A DNA stretch of 64,000 nucleotides from G963666895 sp963666895. Lineage in GTDB: Bacteria > Desulfobacterota > Desulfovibrionia > Desulfovibrionales > Desulfovibrionaceae. A program made the position numbers and the translations under genes. The first letter of the stretch is position 1. Each line of letters begins with the position of its first letter. The stretch is from assembly GCA_963666895.2 (NCBI GenBank), contig CAXXNS010000002.1, positions 62,001 through 126,000 of the forward strand, written 5' to 3'. Below the pieces are notes generated by a model. That model was given only the letters and a program-made list of their open reading frames with translations, was not told the DNA's origin and did no database searches. Shown one piece after another: positions 17,876-25,237 of this stretch.

Positions 17876-18742
17876 ATGCCCTTACGACATGTCCTGTCCG
17901 CGGTGGTGCTGCTTGCGCTGGGGGTGCTCGCAGCCTTGCCCGCGGCAGCGCAGCAGACCTATTTCAACCCCACAATCGACGGTTATCGGCTGGACATCTG
18001 CCGGGAGTGGGGCGCCAATTGCGGCAAACCGGCTGCCGACGCGTTCTGCCAGCGCATGGGGTTCGCGGGCTCCTCGCAGCACCAGGCGGCCAACGATATC
18101 GGGGCGCACAGCCCGACCAAAGTCATCTCCTCGGGCCAGGTCTGCGATCAAGGCTTTTGCGACGGGTTCGCGGCCATCACCTGCGTGGGCGGCGGACACG
18201 GTCCCGGCCCTGGCGGCGGCAACAGAGTGTTCACCAACCCGACCATCAACGGCTATCGACTGGACATCTGCCGGGAATGGGGCACCAATTGCGGCAAGCC
18301 CGCTGCCGACGCGTTTTGCCGACTCAGCGGGTTCTCCCATTCCACACACCACCAGGCGGCCATGGACATCGGGGCGCACAGCCCGACCATGGTCATTTCC
18401 ACGGGCCAGGTCTGCGACCAGAGCTTCTGCGACGGATTCACGTCCATCACCTGCGCGGGCGGCGGCTCAGGCGGCGGTCCCGGCCCTGGTCCGGGCGGCG
18501 GGCCCAGGGTGTTCAACAACCCGGCCATTGACGGCTACCGGCTGGACATCTGCCGGGAGTGGGGCGCCAACTGCGGCAAGCCCGCTGCGGATGCGTTCTG
18601 CCAGCGCATGGGCTTCAGCCGGTCCGTGAACCACAACGCGGCCATGGACATCGGGGCGCACCACCCGACCAAGGTCATCTCTTCGGGCCAGATCTGTGAC
18701 CAGGGATTCTGCGACGGATTCTCGTCCATCACCTGTGAGTAG
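17876..18742 (+). CDS. Secreted protein with three six-cysteine repeats
   Basis: 288 residues from the ATG after AAGGAGG. The signal peptide is about 1-25. Three repeats of about 75 residues follow (29-103, 119-193, 212-287), joined by Gly/Pro linkers. Each has the same six cysteines (for example 42, 49, 58, 90, 95, 103) and the blocks YRLDICREWG, CGKPAADAFC, GAHxPT, VIS-GQ-CDQ-FCDGF and ITC. The even cysteine count in an exported protein suggests disulfides. I recall similar single modules in other secreted bacterial proteins but cannot give the family a function. Confidence 0.85.
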   Translation: MPLRHVLSAVVLLALGVLAALPAAAQQTYFNPTIDGYRLDICREWGANCGKPAADAFCQRMGFAGSSQHQAANDIGAHSPTKVISSGQVCDQGFCDGFAAITCVGGGHGPGPGGGNRVFTNPTINGYRLDICREWGTNCGKPAADAFCRLSGFSHSTHHQAAMDIGAHSPTMVISTGQVCDQSFCDGFTSITCAGGGSGGGPGPGPGGGPRVFNNPAIDGYRLDICREWGANCGKPAADAFCQRMGFSRSVNHNAAMDIGAHHPTKVISSGQICDQGFCDGFSSITCE

Positions 18743-18764
18743 ACAATACATCGCAGGCAATGAA

Positions 18765-18796
18765 AAAAGCCCGTAGGAGCGATCCTACGGGCTTTT
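18765..18796. terminator. Bidirectional rho-independent terminator
   Basis: GCCCGTAGGA (18769-18778), GCGA loop and TCCTACGGGC (18783-18792), flanked by an A-run on the left and a T-run on the right. It separates the convergent cysteine-repeat gene and the small exported protein gene. The same 24-base palindrome occurs at 19821-19844. Confidence 0.85.
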
Positions 18797-18836
18797 GCTG
18801 TCTGGTCGCGAGGGAGGGGTGAACGTCCTGGTCGGA

Positions 18837-19190
18837 CTAATCGGTGTCCCCCTCGTTGCCGACCGGAGCGCCGGTGCCAATACCTGCGCCGGGATGATCA
18901 CCGCTACCGCCCCTCGTGTTGCCGCCTCCCGCGTCAGAGGAGGTGGATCCGGTCGCCACCCCGGCCAATTGCTGCGCGGTGGGCTGGCCGGGCAATCCGG
19001 TATGGCGGCCCATGGCGCGGGCGATGGAGGCCTGAATCTTGGAGATGGAAGCGGGGAGTTTACCTGGGAGGCCTTCAAACAGGACGGGATCCTCAATATC
19101 CATCCATCCGGTATCCATACCATAATCAGTGGCGTGAGCCGGGAAAGACGTAAGGGCCAGGAACAGGGCGATGCAAAGGATGCGCTTCAT
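18837..19190 (-). CDS. Small exported protein, unknown
   Basis: 117 residues with a signal peptide MKRILCIALFLALTSFPAHA. The mature part begins TDYGMDTGWMDIEDP and ends in a low-complexity Gly/Thr/Asn tail (GGGNTRGGSGDHPGAGIGTG). No family recognised. It starts 3 bases after the stop of the TPR gene, so the two form one operon. Confidence 0.7.
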   Translation of the reverse strand: MKRILCIALFLALTSFPAHATDYGMDTGWMDIEDPVLFEGLPGKLPASISKIQASIARAMGRHTGLPGQPTAQQLAGVATGSTSSDAGGGNTRGGSGDHPGAGIGTGAPVGNEGDTD

Positions 19191-19193
19191 GGG

Positions 19194-19697
19194 CTACTCC
19201 TCTCCTGTCGCTTCAAGCGACTTGATCTCGGTCTGGATGACGCCGTAGACGTGACCGATGGTGCACGGCACCAGCTTCCACGCGGCCACGGCCTTGGCCA
19301 CGTCTCCGAGTTGGGCGTAGGACAGGCCGAGGTAGACGTAGGCCCAGGGGTAGGCCAGGGAGAGGTCGGGCACGCCCATCTGCCGGCCGCGTTCGAGCAG
19401 GGCCTCGTAGGTCGCGGCGGCCTTGGCGTAGTCGCCGAGGCTGTAGTAGGCCCGGGCCGAGCCCATGTACTGGACGGCCGTGGCCTCGCCGTCATCCAGC
19501 AGCACCTTGCCGTATTCGGCCACTTTGGCCCAATGTTCCTTGGCCTCCTCCACGCGCCCGCGTTTCTCGTAGTTCAGGGCGCGGTCGAGGTTTCTTTGGA
19601 AGCCGGGGGCAGGGCTGTACGAGGCTGCGGAAGCCGTGGCGGACATACCCGGAATCAGGACCAGGACGATGACCAAGGTGGCGATAGCGAGCTTCAT
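19194..19697 (-). CDS. Exported TPR-repeat protein
   Basis: 167 residues from MKLAIATLVIVLVL. A start 21 bases upstream (MPKDRET) is possible but would spoil the signal peptide, which ends near SATASA. At least two tetratricopeptide-like units are visible (ALNYEKRGRVEEAKEHWAKVAEYG and ARAYYSLGDYAKAAATYEALLERG), then AYVYLGLSYAQLGDVAKAVAAWK. It is likely a periplasmic adaptor; partner unknown, perhaps the 117-residue protein encoded just downstream. Confidence 0.8.
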   Translation of the reverse strand: MKLAIATLVIVLVLIPGMSATASAASYSPAPGFQRNLDRALNYEKRGRVEEAKEHWAKVAEYGKVLLDDGEATAVQYMGSARAYYSLGDYAKAAATYEALLERGRQMGVPDLSLAYPWAYVYLGLSYAQLGDVAKAVAAWKLVPCTIGHVYGVIQTEIKSLEATGEE

Positions 19698-19817
19698 AGT
19701 TTCCCTGTCCTTGGGCAAGGGCTCGAACCAAAAGATAACACGCCTGAATTACATAAAAAGTATAATCCCAAAGTCAATTGATAATCCATTAGAAAAAATG
19801 CGAAATCGCACAATAGG

Positions 19818-19846
19818 AAAGCCCGTAGGAGCGATCCTACGGGCTT
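19818..19846 (-). terminator. Terminator downstream of tRNA-Met
   Basis: The same 24-base hairpin as at 18769-18792 (GCCCGTAGGA, GCGA, TCCTACGGGC), flanked by AAA and TTT. On the minus strand it lies 8 bases beyond the tRNA 3' end. Confidence 0.7.
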
Positions 19847-19854
19847 TGATTTTC

Positions 19855-19931
19855 TGGTAGCGAGGGAGGGACTTGAACCCCCGACACTGCGGATATGAGC
19901 CGCATGCTCTCACCGACTGAGCTACCTCGCC
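19855..19931 (-). tRNA. tRNA-Met (CAT anticodon)
   Basis: 77 nt including an encoded CCA. The acceptor GGCGAGG pairs with CCTCGCT (one G-T), the D-arm is GCTCAGTCGGTGAGAGC, the anticodon stem TGCGG/CCGCA encloses CTCATAT, and the T-arm is TCGGGGGTTCAAGTCCCTC. The first pair is G-C-like, which fits an elongator rather than initiator tRNA. A lysidine-modified tRNA-Ile cannot be excluded from the anticodon alone. Confidence 0.93.
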
Positions 19932-20004
19932 ACGAACGCGCCCAAGCGCGGAACCGGGTACTTATCCTTTCCTCCCGCGCTTGGCAAGGGGCTGGCTACC
20001 CGTT

Positions 20005-20799
20005 TCAGGCCAAAATGGCAAGCACGGCCGCGGCCAGGACCAGGCGGTAAATGGCGAACGGCCGCAGGGTCATGCGCCCCAGCAGATAGATGAAGCCCTT
20101 GACCGCGGCCCAGGCCGACAGGAACGAGACCACGAAGCCCACGGCCAAAAAGGCCAGGTCTCCGGTGGAGAACAAATGCGCGCTTTTGAGAAAGTCGTAG
20201 CCCGTTGCCGCAACCATGATCGGCACCGCGGCCAGGAACGAGTATTCGGCCGCTGTCTTGCGCTCCACGCCCAGAAGCATGCCGCCCATGATGGTGGCCG
20301 CCGACCGCGAGAACCCGGGCCACAGGGCCAGGCACTGGAAAAAGCCGATGCCCAGGCCGAGCATGGGGGTCAGGTCGTCCAGGCCCTGCACGCGCGCCCT
20401 GGGCCGCCACTGCTCCACAATGAAGATGACCACCGCGCCTCCGGCCAGGGCCAGGGCCACGGTGAGCGGGGAGAACAAATAGGTCTTGATGGCGTCGTGC
20501 ACCAGCAGGCCGAGAATGGAGGCGGGCAGGGTGGTCAGGAACAGGATCCAGATGCCGCGCATACCCGAGAATTTCCGCTCGGGCGTGGGCACCAGCAGGC
20601 CCAGGAAGCGGCCCCAGTACAGGACCACCACGGCCAGGATGGCGCCCAGTTGGATGACGATCTCAAAGGTGTCGGCCTTGGGCCCGGTAAAGCCCAGGGC
20701 ATGCCCGGTGAGGATGAGGTGGCCCGTGCTGGACACGGGCAGGAACTCGGTCAGTCCCTCCACGATTCCCAGCACCACGGCCGTGAGCCAATTGTCCAT
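20005..20799 (-). CDS. uppP: Undecaprenyl-diphosphatase UppP (BacA)
   Basis: 264 residues of multi-pass membrane protein. The N-terminal motif GIVEGLTEFLPVSSTGHLIL contains the active-site E-x-x-x-E and PVSSTGH region, and the second motif PGFSRSAATIMGGMLLG with the catalytic Arg is near residue 170. It dephosphorylates undecaprenyl diphosphate to recycle the lipid carrier for peptidoglycan and other glycans. It stands alone, between tRNA-Met and the divergent lpt genes. Confidence 0.97.
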   Translation of the reverse strand: MDNWLTAVVLGIVEGLTEFLPVSSTGHLILTGHALGFTGPKADTFEIVIQLGAILAVVVLYWGRFLGLLVPTPERKFSGMRGIWILFLTTLPASILGLLVHDAIKTYLFSPLTVALALAGGAVVIFIVEQWRPRARVQGLDDLTPMLGLGIGFFQCLALWPGFSRSAATIMGGMLLGVERKTAAEYSFLAAVPIMVAATGYDFLKSAHLFSTGDLAFLAVGFVVSFLSAWAAVKGFIYLLGRMTLRPFAIYRLVLAAAVLAILA

Positions 20800-20902
20800 G
20801 CCGCCTCCTTATGCAACGGAACACGGGTATCCGAGGCCGTCGGAAGTTGCAACCCCTGGGCCTTCGGTGTAATCGTGGCCGAAACCGAATCAAGGAGCGT
20901 TC

Positions 20903-21088
20903 ATGACCACCATTATGCCCCAGTCGGAGATGTGCCGGAAGGCCGTGGCCTGGGTCGACGAAGAGTTGCGCAACCAGCCCGGCGCCAAGCTTTCCAAGCT
21001 CATCGAGGAAGCGGCCCTGCGCTTCAACCTGGGCCCCAGCGACTGCGAATTCCTGGATCGTTTTTTCAAGGAACGGGACGGCGACTAG
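20903..21088 (+). CDS. Small conserved-looking cytosolic protein
   Basis: 61 residues, preceded by AAGGAG 6 bases before the ATG. The sequence (AVAWVDEELRNQPGAKLSKLIEEAALRFNLGPSDCEFLDRFFKE) is soluble and helical. It lies 3 bases ahead of lptF, so it is the first gene of that operon. I do not recognise the family. The good start signal and tight spacing support a real gene. Confidence 0.75.
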   Translation: MTTIMPQSEMCRKAVAWVDEELRNQPGAKLSKLIEEAALRFNLGPSDCEFLDRFFKERDGD

Positions 21089-21091
21089 ACC

Positions 21092-22267
21092 GTGGTCAGT
21101 ATTCTGCACCGGCAGATATTCCGCGAGAACGTCAATCTCTTTCTCCTAAGTCTCGCCTGCCTGCTGGGCATCATCCTTCTCGGACGCATGCTCCAGCTTC
21201 GGGACCTGCTGCTCGGGCAGGACATCGGCCTGCTGGACCTGATCACCCTGTTCGTGTTCCTGTCGCCGTTCTTCCTGCTCCTGCTCATCCCCATCGCCTG
21301 CATGCTCAGCGTGTTCCTGACCTTTTTGCGCATGAGTACGGACCGGGAGCTGGTGGCGCTCAAGTCCAACGGGGTCAGCCTGTACCAGCTCATGCCCGCG
21401 CCCTTCCTGTTCTGCGTCTGCTGCACCCTGTTCGCCCTGTTCATTTCCCATTTCGGCATGTCCTGGGGCATGGATCACTTCCGCACCAAGATCATGGACA
21501 TGATCCGCACCCGGACCCGGCTGGCCGTGCAGGCGGGCATCTTCAATGAAGAATTCCCAGGCCTTACCTTCTACGCTCACCAAGTGGAAAAGGACACCGG
21601 GAACCTGCACTTCGTGTTCGTGCAGGACGAGCGGCAGGAGGGCATCACGGTCAACATCGTGGCCGAGGAGGCCAGCGTGGTCACGGACCCCAAAGCGGGC
21701 CGCCTGACCCTGTCCTTCACCAACGGCCACATCTACCGCCGCACCGGCGAGCGGCTCGAGGTGCTCCAGTTCGGATCCTACGTCATCCGCCTGCCCCTGG
21801 GGAACCTGCTCGGGGACTGGGAGCTGGACGAACGAAAACCCAATGAGCTGTCCGTGTCCGGCCTCAAGTTCCTGGCCGCGCACCCGGACGGCGGCATGGT
21901 GGACGTGGAGCGCTCCTCCGTGGACAAGGTGCTCACCGAACTGGAGAAGCGCTACGCCCTGCCCGTGGGCTGCCTGGTCCTGGGCCTGTTCGCCATGCCA
22001 GCGGCCTGCATGTTCACCGGATTACGCAGACAGTACGGCCTGATTCTGTCCCTGGGAATGTTCATGGTCTACTATACATTGTTTTCCCTGGGCGTGAGCA
22101 TGGGCGAGACCGGCACCCTGAACCCCCGGATCGGCCTCTGGGCGCCCAACGCGGTGTTCTTCGTGGTGGGCAGCGGGTTCATGCGCCTGGCCTCCCGGGA
22201 GCGCAACGTGCGCTGGATCGCGCGGCTGGGCTATGTCCTGCGCCGCCGCAAAAGGGCGTCTGCCTGA
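21092..22267 (+). CDS. lptF: LPS export permease LptF
   Basis: 391 residues with a GTG start. Three membrane segments at the N-terminus (about 15-35, 48-75, 100-120), a periplasmic jellyroll domain, then three at the C-terminus (about 295-365) give the YjgP/YjgQ fold. MSTDRELVALKSNGVSL is the conserved coupling-helix region. With LptG it forms the inner-membrane core of the LptB2FGC lipopolysaccharide transporter. The stop shares one base with the lptG start. Confidence 0.93.
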   Translation: MVSILHRQIFRENVNLFLLSLACLLGIILLGRMLQLRDLLLGQDIGLLDLITLFVFLSPFFLLLLIPIACMLSVFLTFLRMSTDRELVALKSNGVSLYQLMPAPFLFCVCCTLFALFISHFGMSWGMDHFRTKIMDMIRTRTRLAVQAGIFNEEFPGLTFYAHQVEKDTGNLHFVFVQDERQEGITVNIVAEEASVVTDPKAGRLTLSFTNGHIYRRTGERLEVLQFGSYVIRLPLGNLLGDWELDERKPNELSVSGLKFLAAHPDGGMVDVERSSVDKVLTELEKRYALPVGCLVLGLFAMPAACMFTGLRRQYGLILSLGMFMVYYTLFSLGVSMGETGTLNPRIGLWAPNAVFFVVGSGFMRLASRERNVRWIARLGYVLRRRKRASA

Positions 22268-23433
22268 TGGCTTTCCGAATCGGCAGCCTGGGCCGCTACC
22301 TGGCCCGCCAGAACCTCTCCCTTCTGGCCGTCTGCCTGGTCACAGGCACGGTCCTGTACCTGCTCATGGACCTGTTCGACCGGCTGGACGACTTCGTGTC
22401 CGCCGGGCTGGGCGCGGGTCCGCTGTTGCGCTACTACGGGGCCAAGCTGCCCCTGATCGTTTCCCAGATTCTGCCCGCGGTCTTTCTCATCGCCCTGGTC
22501 ATCCAGCTGGGCCTCATGGCCCGCAGCCGGGAGCTGTTGGCCCTGAGAGCGGGCGGGGTGTCCCTGGGCTGGTTCCTGCGCTACCTGCTTCTCCTGGGCC
22601 TGTTCTGGAGCATGGCCCAGCTGGGTTTTTCCCAGTACCTCGGGGTATGGGGCGAGCGCGAGGCCGGACGGATATGGAAGGAGGAAGTCCGGGGACGCCA
22701 GCTCAACCTGCAGGTGATCAAGGACGTCTGGTTCCGCGAGGGCGTGTACATCGTGGAAGTGGAGGAGATGGAGCCGGGCCACGGGCTGGCCCGCGGCATC
22801 ACGGCCTACGAGTTCGACCTCGACGGCAGGCGGCTGGAGCGGGTCATCGACGCGGAGAACGCGGTCATGGACCACAACGGCTGGGCCTTGTCCGACGTGG
22901 TCATCCTGAACATCCGGGACTTCTCGTCCGACAAGGCCGAATCCCTGTACCTGCCCCTGGAACAGAACATGGCGGCCTTCGCGGCCGTTGAAAAGCGCGA
23001 GGACCAGGCGGTTCTGCCCTTGTGGGAACTGGGCAGGCTCATCAAGGAGCTGGAACAGTCCGGGTCCAACGTGGAGCGGCTCAAGACCGCCTGGCACGCC
23101 AAGCTGTCCTACGCCTTCATCATCATGGTCATGTCCCTGGTGGCCCTGTCCATTCTGGTGACCACGGAAAACGTGTACGTGGGCGTGGGGTTGGCCCTGA
23201 TCTTCATGTTCGGCCAATACACCCTGCACACCGTGGGCATCTCGATCGGGAACCAGGGCATCCTGCCGCCGGTGCTGGCCGCGTGGATGAGCAACATGAT
23301 CTTCACCTTCCTGGCCCTGTTCCGGCTGTGGTGGGTGTCGGACTGGCATTTGCAGCGGGTCCTGCGCAAGACCAGCCACCAGGTGCGGCGCAGGACGCCC
23401 GGGCGGCCCAAGTCTAAGCGCCGTCGGAGCTGA
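22267..23433 (+). CDS. lptG: LPS export permease LptG
   Basis: 388 residues, YjgP/YjgQ fold like its neighbour. The coupling region is MARSRELLALRAGGVSLG near residue 78, with C-terminal membrane helices from about residue 280. The chain ends in a basic tail (RRRTPGRPKSKRRRS). It overlaps the convergent engB by 20 bases. Confidence 0.93.
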   Translation: MAFRIGSLGRYLARQNLSLLAVCLVTGTVLYLLMDLFDRLDDFVSAGLGAGPLLRYYGAKLPLIVSQILPAVFLIALVIQLGLMARSRELLALRAGGVSLGWFLRYLLLLGLFWSMAQLGFSQYLGVWGEREAGRIWKEEVRGRQLNLQVIKDVWFREGVYIVEVEEMEPGHGLARGITAYEFDLDGRRLERVIDAENAVMDHNGWALSDVVILNIRDFSSDKAESLYLPLEQNMAAFAAVEKREDQAVLPLWELGRLIKELEQSGSNVERLKTAWHAKLSYAFIIMVMSLVALSILVTTENVYVGVGLALIFMFGQYTLHTVGISIGNQGILPPVLAAWMSNMIFTFLALFRLWWVSDWHLQRVLRKTSHQVRRRTPGRPKSKRRRS

Positions 23434-24001
23434 CCAGCTCCCTGATCCGGTTCCAGAGCGCTTCCCGGCCGCGCCCGGTCTTGCTGGAAAAGGACAGGGG
23501 CGTGGCCCCGCCCAGCAGGGGCGACCATTCCTTGTTGCGCTGGGCCAGGTCCTTTTGCTTGCACTTGTCCACCTTGGTCAGCACGGCCAGGTGGGGGATG
23601 TTCCGGCCTTGGACAAAGGCCAGCAGGTCCAGGTCCAGCTTCTGGGGCGTGAGCCGGGCGTCGATGAGCAGGACGATGGCCCGCAGGCTTTGCGAGGATT
23701 CCACATAGCGTTCTATGAGTTTGGCCCAGTGGGCCCGCTCGGTCTTGGATATCTTGGCGTACCCGTACCCGGGCAGGTCCACCAGATAGTAGTCACCCGG
23801 GGTGACGCGGTAGAAGTTGACGCTCCGGGTCTTGCCCGGAGTGGAGCTGATGCGGGCCAGCTGTTTGCGCCCGGCCAGACAGTTGATGAGCGAGGATTTG
23901 CCCACGTTGGAGCGCCCGGCCAGGGCCACCTGGGGCTCGTCCAGGCCGGGAAGCTGTCCGGGTTCGAAAGCGGTTGTTTCCAGTTCCAGGTGCGGTTGCA
24001 T
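23414..24001 (-). CDS. engB: Ribosome-biogenesis GTPase EngB (YihA/YsxC)
   Basis: 195 residues. The G1 motif is GRSNVGKSSLIN, the switch region SSTPGKTRSVNFY, G3 DLPGYGYAK, G4 TKVDK and G5 SSKTG. This is the compact single-domain EngB build, which assists 50S subunit assembly. The 3' end overlaps lptG in the opposite direction. Confidence 0.96.
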   Translation of the reverse strand: MQPHLELETTAFEPGQLPGLDEPQVALAGRSNVGKSSLINCLAGRKQLARISSTPGKTRSVNFYRVTPGDYYLVDLPGYGYAKISKTERAHWAKLIERYVESSQSLRAIVLLIDARLTPQKLDLDLLAFVQGRNIPHLAVLTKVDKCKQKDLAQRNKEWSPLLGGATPLSFSSKTGRGREALWNRIRELVSSDGA

Positions 24002-24100
24002 GGGTTGTCATCCCGCACGGTGCCCGTTCCTGTCAAGCAAGGTCCTGCCGGGCTTGAAAGGGTGTCCGGCTTGGCAGACGGTGCGAAATGGGGTAGAGGT

Positions 24101-24118
24101 GTGATCAAACCGTGATCA
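24101..24118. promoter_or_regulatory. Repeated GTGATCA sites in the engB/aroQ divergent gap
   Basis: GTGATCA occurs at 24101-24107 and again at 24112-24118, 11 bases apart, i.e. on the same face of the helix. This phasing suits a dimeric or tandem regulator. The regulator is unknown. Confidence 0.3.
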
Positions 24119-24165
24119 TAGGTGCGGCCAAGAAATGCATAGCATGCAAATATTGAGGAAACGCA

Positions 24166-24627
24166 ATGGGTAAGATGGCCATTCTTATTGTCAACGGACC
24201 CAATCTGGGCCACCTGGGCAAGCGCCAGCCCGAGATTTACGGCACCGAGGGCATGGACGCGGTGCCCGGGCTGGTGGGGCGGCTGTTGGGCGAGGCCAAG
24301 GCCGAAAACGTGGCCCTGGACTTCTACCAGTCCAATTCCGAGGGCGAGCTCATCGATCGTCTGGAGCGGGCCAAGGAGGAGGGCGTGGACGGCCTGGTGG
24401 TCAACGCCGGGGCCTACACCCACACCAGCCTGGCCCTGGGCGACTGCCTGGCCTGGATCAAGCTTCCCTGCGTGGAGGTGCATCTGTCCAACCTGGCCGC
24501 GCGCAAGGACGAGCCCGTGCGCCGGAAAAGCTATGTGGGACCCCACTGCCTGGGCGTTATTGCCGGTTTCGGGATTCTCGGGTATGCACTGGCCGTCCAA
24601 GCCCTGGTGGAGCGATCGGGCTCCTGA
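24166..24627 (+). CDS. aroQ: 3-dehydroquinate dehydratase, type II
   Basis: 153 residues. The type II motifs are all present: NGPNLGHLGKRQPEIYG with the catalytic Tyr and the Arg of the flexible loop, FYQSNSEGELIDRL, NAGAYTHTS, and EVHLSN. The usual GPNLNLLG reads GPNLGHLG here. It makes 3-dehydroshikimate in the shikimate pathway. TGAGGA precedes the ATG. It is followed by efp after 44 bases. Confidence 0.96.
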   Translation: MGKMAILIVNGPNLGHLGKRQPEIYGTEGMDAVPGLVGRLLGEAKAENVALDFYQSNSEGELIDRLERAKEEGVDGLVVNAGAYTHTSLALGDCLAWIKLPCVEVHLSNLAARKDEPVRRKSYVGPHCLGVIAGFGILGYALAVQALVERSGS

Positions 24628-24671
24628 TCCGGGCATTTGATCCACGCATATCACTTACACAGGGGAACCGT

Positions 24672-25229
24672 ATGTTTTCTACCCAGGATTTCCGGCGCGG
24701 GCTGAAGATCGAAATGGACGGCAAGCCGTACGAAATCGTCGATTTCCAGCACTTCAAGCCGGGAAAGGGCGGCGCCATGGTGCGCACCAAACTCAAGAAC
24801 ATGCTCACCGGCCAGGTGGTGGACAACACCTTCCGCTCCGGCGAAAAGGTGGGCAAGCCCGACATGGTGGTGCAGGAGATGCAGTACCTCTACCGCGAGG
24901 GTGAGCACCTGGTCTTCATGCACCTGGAGACCTATGACCAGCTCCATGTGGAGCAGGGCGTACTCTCCAGCCAGATCGGCTATATCAAGGAAGGGGACAC
25001 CGTGAAGGCCCTTCTCTACAACGGCGAGGTCATCGACGTGGACCTGCCCGCCTCGGTGGTCCTGGGCGTGACCGAGACCGAGCCCGGCGTCCAGGGCGAC
25101 CGCGTGTCCGGGGCCACCAAGCCGGCCACCCTGGAAACCGGCCTGACCGTCAACGTGCCCCTGTTCATCAACCCCGGTGACACCATCAAGGTGGATACCC
25201 GCAGCGGCGACTACATCGGCCGCGAGTAG
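24672..25229 (+). CDS. efp: Translation elongation factor P
   Basis: 185 residues with the three-domain EF-P layout. The modification loop reads HFKPGKGGAMVR with Lys32 at the tip, so a lysine-type modification (EpmA/B or another route) is possible. No modifying enzyme gene is in the window. The C-terminus PLFINPGDTIKVDTRSGDYIGRE is conserved. EF-P relieves ribosome stalling at polyproline. Confidence 0.97.
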   Translation: MFSTQDFRRGLKIEMDGKPYEIVDFQHFKPGKGGAMVRTKLKNMLTGQVVDNTFRSGEKVGKPDMVVQEMQYLYREGEHLVFMHLETYDQLHVEQGVLSSQIGYIKEGDTVKALLYNGEVIDVDLPASVVLGVTETEPGVQGDRVSGATKPATLETGLTVNVPLFINPGDTIKVDTRSGDYIGRE

Positions 25230-25237
25230 GGGGAGGG

